A stretch of DNA of 52,612 bases, from NCBI GenBank assembly GCA_022599775.1, contig JAHZLQ010000067.1, positions 1 through 52,612 of the forward strand. The letters are read 5' to 3'. The stretch is from Gammaproteobacteria bacterium (GTDB taxonomy: Bacteria > Pseudomonadota > Gammaproteobacteria > Nevskiales > Nevskiaceae). The translations under genes were made by a program, and so were the position numbers. This document shows positions 1 to 7,574 of the stretch, piece by piece; positions within the stretch are counted from its first letter, which is position 1, and each line of letters begins with the position of its first letter. A model generated the notes under the pieces. The model was not told where the DNA came from, searched no databases, and worked only from the letters and a program-made list of their open reading frames with translations.

Positions 1-91
1 GAGAGGGGAGCTTTTGCTGTGGCCTTTCGCTGTTCGGGCCCCTTCGGAAGCGCCGGGTGGGGTGCCGCGCGCAGCGGGGTGCGAGACAGTT

Positions 92-180
92 CCGTAGGGT
101 GGGCAAAGCGCAGCGTGCCCACGCGTTTGTGGCGACCCTGCCCGCGTGGGCACGGCCTTCGGCCTTTGCCCACCCTACGG
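92..180. repeat. Palindromic intergenic repeat (REP-like)
   Basis: Two near-complementary arms face each other: 92-125 (begins ccgtagggtgggcaaagcgc) and 143-180 (ends tttgcccaccctacgg), separated by 17 bases. Each arm also contains smaller self-complementary pieces (gtgggcacg, ggccttcggcc). Short intergenic palindromes with the core GTAGGGTGGGCA are widespread repeats in proteobacterial genomes; that this one is multicopy in this genome is inference, because no second copy lies in the window. A shorter direct repeat flanks it (gaagcgccggg at about 51 and 208). The element sits just downstream of the 3' end of the cobalamin operon, where it could act as a transcript-end structure. No gene is supported in 1-270. 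Confidence 0.6.
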
Positions 181-270
181 CTCGGTTGCCGTTAGGATCC
201 TTTCTGAAGCGCCGGGGGGCACCGGGCCAGTAGACCCTCGAGGCTTCAAGCCCAACGGTCCGAGAAGCGT

Positions 271-1266
271 TCAAGCCACCGCCCTCCGTAACTCCGCCAA
301 CTCCAAACCCAACCGCCGCCAGTCAGCGTCCAATCCCTGCAGCCCAAACCGCAAGCCAAGCCCTTCAAACCGCCGCACCAGTATTCCTGCACGCCCCAGG
401 GCCAGCGCGACTGCATCCGCATCGCCCGTCGGCACCCACTGAAACAGCGCCGTGCCGCCAGCGGCTACAAGCCCGAATTGACCCAACAAATTCCGCAAGC
501 GCGCGCGGTCCCGATCCAGCCGCTGACGCTGCTCTTGTTGCCACGGCCGATCACGCAATGCTGCGCCTGCCAGGATTCGCGACGGCCCGCTGAGTGTCCA
601 TGGGCCTAGCGCTTCCGCCAATGCCGTGCGCAGAGGGAGCGCCGCCAGCGCGAAGCCCACGCGCGCGCCGGCAAGCCCGAAGAACTTGCCCAGCGAACGC
701 AGCACGATCAGTCCCTCCGGCATGTTCGGGCACACCACACTGCGTTCCGGTGTGGCGTCGACAAAGGCCTCGTCGACAATCAGCCAACCGCCGCGCGCGC
801 TCAGTTGCGCATGCCAGTCCAGCAGTCGCGAAGGTTCGATGTAACGACCATCCGGGTTATTGGGATTGACGACGACGAGGACGTCGAAGTTGTCGATGCG
901 TGCCTCAAGTTCTCCGAGCGTCACGGTCCCGACCGTGTGGCCGGAACTTCGCCAGGCTTGTTCGTGCTCGGCGTAGGTCGGGGCCAGCACGGCGACATGG
1001 CACGGTGCACGCAGACTGGGCAGCGCCTGAATCGCGGCCTGCGAGCCGGCGACCGGCAGGGCGGCGGCGCCGTAGTAGTCCTGCGCGGCCTCGGCGAGTC
1101 CGTCTTCGTCTTCGGGCAGTCGCGACCAGCTTTGCGCCGGAATGTCGAAGGCACGTTCCACGGCCCAGCTATGCGGCGAAATGCCAGTGGAAAGATCGAG
1201 CCAGGATTCGACCGGAATGCCGAATTCGCGCGCCGCCACCTGCAGGCGTCCGCCGTGCTCAAGCAT
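271..1266 (-). CDS. cobD: Threonine-phosphate decarboxylase (CobD/CobC type), cobalamin biosynthesis
   Basis: A PLP enzyme of the class I/II aminotransferase fold, 331 aa. It decarboxylates L-threonine O-3-phosphate to (R)-1-aminopropan-2-yl phosphate, the linker between the corrin ring and the lower-ligand nucleotide. Visible motifs are VNPNNPDG (133-140; Asn binds PLP), VDEAF (164-168; Asp to the pyridine N) and SLGKFFGLAGAR (191-202; K194 is the expected Schiff-base lysine). The start at MLEHGG (1266) is chosen because the family begins there; a longer reading to 1548 is a shadow of cbiB. It overlaps the cbiB stop by 8 nt, so it is translationally coupled as the last gene of the cobalamin operon. 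The gene is called cobD in Salmonella and cobC in Pseudomonas. Confidence 0.88.
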   Translation of the reverse strand: MLEHGGRLQVAAREFGIPVESWLDLSTGISPHSWAVERAFDIPAQSWSRLPEDEDGLAEAAQDYYGAAALPVAGSQAAIQALPSLRAPCHVAVLAPTYAEHEQAWRSSGHTVGTVTLGELEARIDNFDVLVVVNPNNPDGRYIEPSRLLDWHAQLSARGGWLIVDEAFVDATPERSVVCPNMPEGLIVLRSLGKFFGLAGARVGFALAALPLRTALAEALGPWTLSGPSRILAGAALRDRPWQQEQRQRLDRDRARLRNLLGQFGLVAAGGTALFQWVPTGDADAVALALGRAGILVRRFEGLGLRFGLQGLDADWRRLGLELAELRRAVA

Positions 1267-2194
1267 GACGTAGAGCCAACGAGGCGAGGCCGATGCACAG
1301 CAGCCACAGGATCGTGCTGCCGTGCACCAGGCGCAGGCTGCGGTCGATGTCGCCGACTTGCGGGATCGCACCGATGCCGAGCATGGGACGCGAACGCAGT
1401 TCGCCGTGATAGCGCGCGGCACCGCCGAGCTGTACGGCGAGGGCTCCGGCGCCGGCGGCCATGACCGGGCCGGCGTTGGGCGACTCCCAATGCCGCGCCT
1501 GGCTATGCCAGCAGCGCAGCGCCGTGCCGGTGCGGCCCAGCAGCGCATAGCTCAGCGCCGTGAGCCGTGCCGGGACGAGGTTCATCAGATCATCGAGCCG
1601 CGCGGCGCAGCGTCCGAAATACCGATGTCGCGGTGTGCGATAGCCCCACATCGCGTCCAGTGTGTTGCACAGGCGGTAGGCGATCACGCCGGGGCTGCCG
1701 GCGACGGCAAACCAGAACAAGGCGCCGAACACGGCGTCGCTACCGTTTTCGAGCACGGATTCGACGGTGGCGCGCGATACGCCGTTGGCGTCGAGTTGCG
1801 TGCAGTCGCGGCTGACGATACGGCCGACGGCGCTGCGAGCGCCGTTCAGATCGTCGCGCTGCAGGGTGTTGCGGACGGCCAGCGCATGGTCGCGCAGGCT
1901 GCGTTGGCCCAGTGCCAGCCAAAGAACCGTGACGTCAAAGGCCAGGCCAATGTAGGCGACGCCTGCGAAGCTCATGCGCAGCGCGAAACAGGCGATGGTC
2001 GCCGGGGCGATGGCCAGCACGGCCGCCAGCGCGCCGCGAAGAATCTGCTCACGGCCGCCGGCCTGCGGTCGTGCCAGTTTGCGCTCCAATACTTGTGCAT
2101 AACGCCCGAATCCGACCAGCGGATGCCAGCGTCGCGGTTCACCCAACAGCGCATCCACGAGCACCGCCAGGCTCATGCTCAGCGCCAGACTCAT
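1259..2194 (-). CDS. cbiB: Adenosylcobinamide-phosphate synthase CbiB
   Basis: An integral inner-membrane protein of 311 aa that attaches the aminopropanol (phosphate) arm to adenosylcobyric acid, giving adenosylcobinamide (phosphate). The N-terminus has the family signature DALLGEPRRWHPLVGFG (13-29), followed by several hydrophobic segments and a polar middle with FGALFWFAVAGSPG (about 156-169). Length is normal. It starts at 2194 and overlaps the cobB stop in an ATGA arrangement; its stop overlaps the cobD start. A second Met at codon 7 is an alternative start. Its product and that of cobD act at the same pathway step, which fits their adjacency. Confidence 0.9.
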   Translation of the reverse strand: MSLALSMSLAVLVDALLGEPRRWHPLVGFGRYAQVLERKLARPQAGGREQILRGALAAVLAIAPATIACFALRMSFAGVAYIGLAFDVTVLWLALGQRSLRDHALAVRNTLQRDDLNGARSAVGRIVSRDCTQLDANGVSRATVESVLENGSDAVFGALFWFAVAGSPGVIAYRLCNTLDAMWGYRTPRHRYFGRCAARLDDLMNLVPARLTALSYALLGRTGTALRCWHSQARHWESPNAGPVMAAGAGALAVQLGGAARYHGELRSRPMLGIGAIPQVGDIDRSLRLVHGSTILWLLCIGLASLALRHA

Positions 2195-3474
2195 GCGAAC
2201 AGCGCCGCGCAGGCGTCCGGGTTGGAGGCGAAGTACAGATGGACGTAAGAGGCCGTGAGCCGGCCGCGTCGGTAGACGGCTTCTTCGGAATGGCGGCCGT
2301 TGGGATTGTGCGCACGCGCGATCGGATTCAGCGGCGTGTCCAGGCTGGAATAGTGGAAGCTGTGGCCGCGCAGTTCGCCGTCACCGAGGTCCACGGCCTG
2401 CAGGCCCAGCGCCTGCAGCCGCGACTGCATGGCGCTGGCGCCCGGCAGCAGGCCGAACATGCGATGCGTCTGTCCGTCGCCATCGCTCAGGGTTTCGAAC
2501 AGGCTCATCATGCCGCCGCATTCGGCGACGATGGGCTTGCCGGCAGCATTGAAGCGAACCAGGGATTCGCGCATTCCGGTATTGGCGGCAATGTCGGCGG
2601 CGTGCAGTTCCGGGTAGCCGCCCGGAAGGTAGACGGCATCCGCTTCGGGCAGCTTGCTGTCCGCCAGTGGCGAGAAGAACCGCAGCACGGCGCCCAGCGC
2701 GCGCAGCGTGTCCAGATTGGCGGCGTAGACAAACGAGAACGCGGCGTCGCGGGCGATGGCGATGCGGCGCCCGGCCAACTGCGGCGTGAGCGCCGGCGCG
2801 GGCTCAGGCTGGAATTCGACGGGCTGGATCGCATCGAAGGCGATGTGCTCGCCGAGGGCGTCCGCGACGCGGTTCAGGCGTGCATCGAGATCCTGGATTT
2901 CATCGGCCTGAGTCAGGCCCAGATGCCGTTCCGGCAGGGCGAATTCGGCGGAACGCGGCAGGGCGCCGAGGAAATGCAGCGCCGGCGGCAGGCTGTCGCG
3001 CAGCATTTCGGTGTGTCTGGCGCTGCCCACGCGATTCGCCAGCACACCGTGAAACGGCAGATGGTCGCGGTAGCGCGCCAGCCCCGTGGCCAGCGCGCCG
3101 AAGGTCTGCGCCATGGCGGAGCCGTCGATCACCGCGAGTATTGGAATTCCGAAGCGCTGAGCCAGATCCGCGCTCGACGGCTTGCCGTCGTATAGGCCCA
3201 TCACGCCTTCGATCAGCAGCAGATCGGCCTCGTTGGCGGCTTCGAACAACAGACGGCGGCATTGCGTTTCGCCGCACATCCACAGGTCCAGCTGATGCAC
3301 GGTGGCGCCGCTGGCCTGTTGCAGAATCATCGGGTCGATGAAGTCCGGCCCGGTCTTGAACACGCGCACGCGCAGACCCTGCCGCCGCGCGCGGCGCGCC
3401 AGCGCGACGGTGACGGTGGTCTTGCCCTGGCCGGACGCCGGGGCGGATATCAGCAGGGCGCGGCAGGCAGGCAT
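2191..3474 (-). CDS. cobB: Cobyrinic acid a,c-diamide synthase (CbiA/CobB family)
   Basis: A 427-aa ATP- and glutamine-dependent amidotransferase that amidates the a and c carboxylates of (hydrogeno)byrinic acid. The N-terminal dethiobiotin-synthetase-like domain begins with a P-loop (APASGQGKTT, 11-20) and has the KTGPDFIDP signature (about 40-48). The C-terminal half is a class I glutamine amidotransferase domain with the nucleophile region PIVAECGGMMSL and a conserved HSFHYS near the end. The start at MPACRALLIS (3474) is chosen over a 68-codon longer reading because the P-loop follows immediately and the ATG overlaps the cobO stop by one base (TAATG). Its presence means the operon encodes at least one step earlier than cobinamide salvage. 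Confidence 0.88.
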   Translation of the reverse strand: MPACRALLISAPASGQGKTTVTVALARRARRQGLRVRVFKTGPDFIDPMILQQASGATVHQLDLWMCGETQCRRLLFEAANEADLLLIEGVMGLYDGKPSSADLAQRFGIPILAVIDGSAMAQTFGALATGLARYRDHLPFHGVLANRVGSARHTEMLRDSLPPALHFLGALPRSAEFALPERHLGLTQADEIQDLDARLNRVADALGEHIAFDAIQPVEFQPEPAPALTPQLAGRRIAIARDAAFSFVYAANLDTLRALGAVLRFFSPLADSKLPEADAVYLPGGYPELHAADIAANTGMRESLVRFNAAGKPIVAECGGMMSLFETLSDGDGQTHRMFGLLPGASAMQSRLQALGLQAVDLGDGELRGHSFHYSSLDTPLNPIARAHNPNGRHSEEAVYRRGRLTASYVHLYFASNPDACAALFA

Positions 3475-4079
3475 TACAGTTCCACGCCTTTCTGCGCGCG
3501 TATCCCGGACTGGAAGGCGTGCTTGACGACCTGCATTTCGGTGACGGTATCGGCCGCCTCGATCAGCGCCGGCGGTGCCGCGCGGCCGGTGACCACGGCG
3601 TGCTGGCGCGGCGGGCGCGCCTGCAAGGCCGCCACGACTTCGTCGACGTCGAGATAGCGGTATTTGAGCGCGATGCACAGTTCATCGAGTACGACCAGAT
3701 CGAGTTCCGGCCGCCGCAACATGTCGCAGGCGATCTCCCAGGCGGCGCGGGCGGCGCGCGTGTCGCGCTCGCGGTCCTGCGTTTCCCAAGTGTAGCCCTC
3801 GCCCATGACATGGTATTCGACCTCGTCGAATCGGCGGAAGAAGGCTTCCTCGCCGGTGGAGAAGCGGCCCTTGATGAACTGCAGCACGCCGACACGCAGG
3901 CCGTGGCCGAGGCTGCGCGCGACCATGCCGAAGGCCGAGGAGCTCTTGCCCTTGCCGTTGCCGGTGAGCACCAGCAGCACGCCGCGCTCGGTCTGCGCGG
4001 CATTGATGCGTTCATCCACCACCGACTTCTTGCGCTGCATGCGCGCACGGTGGCGCGTCTCCAGCGTGTCTTCGCTCAT
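3474..4079 (-). CDS. cobO: Corrinoid adenosyltransferase CobO/BtuR
   Basis: A cytoplasmic ATP:co(I)rrinoid adenosyltransferase of 201 aa. It transfers the 5'-deoxyadenosyl group of ATP to the reduced cobalt of cobalamin or its precursors, so it serves both de novo synthesis and salvage. The P-loop is GNGKGKSSS (40-48), followed by the family signature GHGLRVGVLQFIKG (about 59-72) and VLDELCIAL near residue 128. The C-terminus, ending in QKGVEL, is normal for the family. The ATG overlaps the stop of the upstream membrane gene (ATGA at 4076-4079), and the stop shares a base with cobB. Confidence 0.92.
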   Translation of the reverse strand: MSEDTLETRHRARMQRKKSVVDERINAAQTERGVLLVLTGNGKGKSSSAFGMVARSLGHGLRVGVLQFIKGRFSTGEEAFFRRFDEVEYHVMGEGYTWETQDRERDTRAARAAWEIACDMLRRPELDLVVLDELCIALKYRYLDVDEVVAALQARPPRQHAVVTGRAAPPALIEAADTVTEMQVVKHAFQSGIRAQKGVEL

Positions 4080-4657
4080 CGCGTGGCGCTGTGCTGCCGG
4101 TGCGCTTGGGTTCCGGCGAGTCGCAGCGCCAGCTCGATGAGCGCGGCCAGCCCGACGTAGGCGGACAGATGGGCGAGCTTGCCGGGGTAGTAACGCAGGA
4201 TACGTTCGCCGAAGCCGATGAGGCTGGCGTCTTCATAGCGGCCCGAGAAGAAGTAGAAGCCGCCGCCGGAGCAGAGGTAGCCGAGCAAGGCCGAGCCGGC
4301 GAGGGCCAGGGCCAGAACCAATAGATCGGCGGCGCGTCCGTGGCTATGGCGGCGCAGCAGGCGGCCGCCGCCCCACAGCGCGGTGTAGGCCAGCAGCAGC
4401 GCCCAGTAGGCCGGCGACAGGCACCAATCGCTGATCGTGCCCGCGGCCAGCGAGCCGAGATCGATCAGCGAACCGAGCGCGAAAAGCGCGGGCACGGCCC
4501 ACAAGGGGCGCAGGTAGAAGCCGGCCAGGAACAGTACCGCCCAGGAGGCGCTGGGCAGGGCGTGCACGCTGGCGAAGTGCTCGCCGCGCGTGAGCAGCAT
4601 CAGCGCCGCCAGCAGCACGGCGATGATCCATTGATGGCGAATGTTCGGAAAGCTCAT
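4076..4657 (-). CDS. btuM: BtuM-like vitamin B12 transport membrane protein (second copy)
   Basis: A 193-aa hydrophobic protein with about six predicted membrane segments. It aligns by eye with the neighbouring gene at 4654-5223: shared LFLAGFYL, ISDWC/VSDFC, GRYE/GRYA, ER and RYYP/MYYP positions. The cobalt-ligand cysteine described for Thiobacillus BtuM (Cys80) matches Cys79 here, and the accompanying polar positions (His27, Asp66, Tyr84, Arg152) are present. BtuM is a solitary ECF-type S component reported to bind and decyanate cobalamin. Placement in a riboswitch-controlled B12 operon supports a corrinoid role. The family call rests on motif memory and context, not on a search. Overlaps at both ends (4 nt each) show tight coupling. 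Confidence 0.62.
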   Translation of the reverse strand: MSFPNIRHQWIIAVLLAALMLLTRGEHFASVHALPSASWAVLFLAGFYLRPLWAVPALFALGSLIDLGSLAAGTISDWCLSPAYWALLLAYTALWGGGRLLRRHSHGRAADLLVLALALAGSALLGYLCSGGGFYFFSGRYEDASLIGFGERILRYYPGKLAHLSAYVGLAALIELALRLAGTQAHRQHSATR

Positions 4658-5223
4658 GACCTGGATTCCTTTTGGCGAAGGCCCAGCACCAGGCTGCAGT
4701 GCAGGGCGGCAGCGAAGGCGATGTAGGCGAGAGTGACGGCGAGAAAATGGGGGTAGTACATGAAGAAGCGTTCCAGGTACTGCGCCGCATTCGGTTGCGC
4801 GTAGCGCCCGCCCAGCCAGTAGAACGAACTGTTGGAGATGGCGTAGGCGAGGCTGACGGCGATCACTGCGCAGACGGCAAGCTGCAGCGGACCGCGCCAG
4901 TTCACTGGCGCGCCGCGCAGCCGGTGGCCGCCGTACCAGAGCACGGCATGCGTGGGAATCAGGAACGCATACGCGCCGGTGACGCAGAAGTCGCTGACAC
5001 CGGCGTAGTGAATGGCGAAGTAATCCACCAGCACGGCTTCGATCATCAGCAGCGGGAAGGCCCAGCGCGCGGCGCCGGCCAGATAGAAGCCGCCGACGAA
5101 GAAGATCGCCCAGGAGCCGTCCGGCACCGGGATGAAGTGGTGAAAGCGCGTGGCCGCCATGAACACCGCCAGCAGCGCGAAAACGCCGAGCTGCGAGCGT
5201 TGCGAGAGTTCGGGTGTGATCAT
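4654..5223 (-). CDS. btuM: BtuM-like vitamin B12 transport membrane protein (first copy)
   Basis: A 189-aa polytopic membrane protein, the second cistron after btuB, preceded by a strong ribosome site (aaggagg, about 8 nt before the ATG). Key positions fit the BtuM family: His28, Asp67, Cys80 in SDFC, Tyr85, Arg152 and the YYP motif at 156-158. Cys80 is the residue known in Thiobacillus denitrificans BtuM to bind the cobalamin cobalt and support decyanation. No ECF energising module, BtuCD or BtuF is encoded in the window, in line with BtuM being described as a solitary S component. Its stop overlaps the start of the paralogous gene by 4 nt. Confidence 0.66.
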   Translation of the reverse strand: MITPELSQRSQLGVFALLAVFMAATRFHHFIPVPDGSWAIFFVGGFYLAGAARWAFPLLMIEAVLVDYFAIHYAGVSDFCVTGAYAFLIPTHAVLWYGGHRLRGAPVNWRGPLQLAVCAVIAVSLAYAISNSSFYWLGGRYAQPNAAQYLERFFMYYPHFLAVTLAYIAFAAALHCSLVLGLRQKESRS

Positions 5224-5245
5224 CGTGTTGCCTCCTTGGCTTCGA

Positions 5246-7087
5246 CTACTGCGCCGGCGTGTAGCGCAGCGTCAGGTAGTAGGTGGCGCCTTCCTGGGCG
5301 TAGCTGGCGGCGGTTTCGTAGTCCTTGTCGAACACGTTGCTGGCGGAGGCCTGCAGCCGCCAGCTCGGCAATAACTGCCAGCCGATGCGCAGCATCAGGG
5401 TGGTATAGCCGCCGAGTTCGGTGCTGTTGGCGAGGTCGTCGTAGCGCTTGCCGGTGGCGTTGACGGTGGCGCCGAGGCTGGCGCGACCGAGGTCGTAGTC
5501 CAGGTCCAGGCGCGCGGTCCGTTTGGCGCGGCGCGGCAGGGTGTTGCCGTGATTGGCGCCGTCTGCGCGGTTTTCCGGGTCCATCCAGCTCAGGTAGGCG
5601 CGGCCGCGCACGCCGGCCAGCAGCGTGCTGAGCTGCAGTTCGGCGCCGTGGATCACGGCCTTGTCGACGTTGCCGGGCGAGAACGTGGCGGCGTCGTAGG
5701 CGATCAGATCGTCCAGCTCGGTGCGGTAGGCATCGAGCCGCCAGTCGATGCTGGCGATCATGCCGCCCAAGCCGATTTCGGCACTCCTGGATTTTTCCGG
5801 CGAGAGGTCGGCATTGCCGTAGCCGGGGAAATACAGTTCGTTGAAGCTCGGCGCCTTGAAGGCGGTGCCGTAGCTGGCATTGAAGCGCAGCGACGGCAGC
5901 AGGTGAAAGCCCCAGGCGACGGAACCGGTGTCGTTGTTGCCGAATTGCTCGTTGTCGTCGTGGCGCACGCTGGCCTGCAGCTCGTGACGGCCGAAATCGC
6001 CCTGGTACTGGAGATAGCCGCCGGTGTCGTCGCGCGAATCCACGGCGTATTCGGTGGTGCTGTCGACTTCGTCGTCCTGGTAGTCCAGGCCCAGGCTCAG
6101 CAGCTGGGTGCTCGCCAGACGCAGATCGTTCTGCCAGGCGTAGTAGCTGCGCCGGGTTTCGAAGGTGCTGAGGTAGGTGTCGGCCTTGTAGTTGTCGGCT
6201 TCGTCACGGCTCTGGCCGGCGTGCAGCGAGACTTTCCAGACCGTCAGCGGCGAAAAGCGCAGGTCCGCACCGAAGGCCTGTTGGCGATTGTCCGAGAAAT
6301 CCTGATAGCTGCCGTCGAATTCATTTTCGCTGTCGGCGCGCAGATAGGTGGCGGAGAGGTCGGTGCCGTTGTCGAAGCGCCAGCCGGCGCGCAGCGAGCC
6401 CGCGACGTTCTCGTAGCCGTCCTTGTCCGGTTCGCCGACGCTGGGGCGGGTGTTGATGCCGTCGGTGTCGCGGCCGGAGAGGCTGGCGGCATACCAGCCG
6501 CCGCGGCCGACGTCGCCGCGTATGCCGAGTTCGCCGCGCAGGCTGTCGTGGCTGCCACCGCCGACGGCGAAACTGGCGACCGGCTGGCCATCGCGGCTAC
6601 CGCCGCGGCGCGTGAAGATCTGAATGACGCCGCCGATCGCCTCCGAGCCGTAGAGGCTGGAGCGCGGGCCGCGCACGATTTCGATGCGCTCGATCTGCTC
6701 GACCGGCAGATCCTGGATCGCAAAGCCGCCGGAGGTGGCGGAGCCGACCTTGATGCCGTCGATCAGCACCAGCAGGTGATCGGATTCGGTGCCGCGCATG
6801 AAGATCGAGGTGGCTTTGCCGGGGCCGCCGTTGTTGGTGATGGAAATGCCCGGCAGGCCGGCGAACAGCTCGGTCACGTCCTGCGGCTGCAGGCGTTCGA
6901 TCTCGCTTCGGGTGATGACGGTGACCGGCGCCAGCGAATCGCTGAGCACGGCATCGGTTCGTGTAGCGGTGACCGTCACCGGGTCGAGTTCGATGTTGTC
7001 GGACAGATCGGGTGCGGTGGCAGCCTGGGCCAGTACGGGACCGGCGATGAACAGCGCGAAGCTCGCTGCCTTGAATCGATACTGCAT
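5246..7087 (-). CDS. btuB: TonB-dependent vitamin B12 outer-membrane receptor BtuB
   Basis: A 613-aa outer-membrane barrel that imports corrinoids with TonB energy. Residues 1-25 form a signal peptide ending near AQAATA. A TonB-box-like DPVTVTATRTD follows at about 35-45, then a plug domain with ITRSEIERLQPQDVTELF, GISITNNGG, FMRGTESDHLLVLIDGIK and IERIEIVRGPRSSLYGSEAI, and then the barrel to YLTLRYTPAQ. The ATG at 7087 has a GGGAGA ribosome site; the longer reading upstream lies in the leader. It is the first gene behind the cobalamin riboswitch, and 22 nt separate its TAG from the next start. The final residue is not the usual aromatic, although a Tyr lies four residues before the end. Confidence 0.9.
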   Translation of the reverse strand: MQYRFKAASFALFIAGPVLAQAATAPDLSDNIELDPVTVTATRTDAVLSDSLAPVTVITRSEIERLQPQDVTELFAGLPGISITNNGGPGKATSIFMRGTESDHLLVLIDGIKVGSATSGGFAIQDLPVEQIERIEIVRGPRSSLYGSEAIGGVIQIFTRRGGSRDGQPVASFAVGGGSHDSLRGELGIRGDVGRGGWYAASLSGRDTDGINTRPSVGEPDKDGYENVAGSLRAGWRFDNGTDLSATYLRADSENEFDGSYQDFSDNRQQAFGADLRFSPLTVWKVSLHAGQSRDEADNYKADTYLSTFETRRSYYAWQNDLRLASTQLLSLGLDYQDDEVDSTTEYAVDSRDDTGGYLQYQGDFGRHELQASVRHDDNEQFGNNDTGSVAWGFHLLPSLRFNASYGTAFKAPSFNELYFPGYGNADLSPEKSRSAEIGLGGMIASIDWRLDAYRTELDDLIAYDAATFSPGNVDKAVIHGAELQLSTLLAGVRGRAYLSWMDPENRADGANHGNTLPRRAKRTARLDLDYDLGRASLGATVNATGKRYDDLANSTELGGYTTLMLRIGWQLLPSWRLQASASNVFDKDYETAASYAQEGATYYLTLRYTPAQ

Positions 7088-7228
7088 TTTTGTAGTCTCC
7101 CTGCCGATCGCCCCACGCGACGGCGCAAGTGGTCCGTGAACGACAGGGATGGGCAGGGCTTCGGGCTCGGTGGGTGCACGCACGGCGGCAGCCAACCTTG
7201 ACCGGCCACGCCCACCGCGAGCCATTCG

Positions 7229-7431
7229 CTGGTTTCAGGCCGGTCTCCGGGCTCACGAGTGTTTGGAGGTGACGCCTTCCCATGCCGAAGCACAGTGGCT
7301 GCAAGTCACATCCGCTCGTTTACCGTTGCGGGGGCAGCGCCGGAATAGTGGTTCCACCGAAGTGGTTCACGCACCGGCTTCCCGTTTCACCCCGTGTCGA
7401 AGGATTCGACGCGGGACACCTGAAACTGGCC
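7229..7431 (-). ncRNA. Cobalamin (AdoCbl) riboswitch upstream of btuB
   Basis: On the minus strand, reading down from 7431, the classic elements occur in order: GCCAGTTTCAGGTG, the GGGTGAAACGGGAAGCCGGTG segment (about 7370-7392), GCTGCCCCCGCAACGGTAA (about 7320-7338), GCCACTGTG (about 7290-7298), and the B12 box AGCCCGGAGACCGGCCTGA (about 7236-7254). The ends pair as stem P1 (CAGTTTCAGG with CCTGAAACCAG). The element is followed by about 140 nt of leader before btuB. Cobalamin binding is expected to lower expression of the whole seven-gene operon. No clear intrinsic terminator is seen, so control of btuB translation is more likely; that is inference. Confidence 0.95.
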
Positions 7432-7434
7432 GGG

Positions 7435-7463
7435 ATCGTACGCAGTCGCACCGTTGCCGGCAA
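7435..7463 (-). promoter_or_regulatory. Promoter of the cobalamin operon
   Basis: On the minus strand TTGCCG (7463-7458) and TACGAT (7440-7435) are separated by exactly 17 bp. The predicted start at about 7428 falls at the base of riboswitch stem P1, as expected for a riboswitch at the very 5' end of the transcript. This is a sigma70-type match by eye. Confidence 0.6.
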
Positions 7464-7574
7464 GAGTGGGCCTGCATGCCGAGACCGGACTGACAGACAT
7501 CCACCGAAGCAGGACGGACACAGCGCCCAGACCCGGATGCGACTAGCATCTGGATTTGCCCTGGGCCTGTTCCC

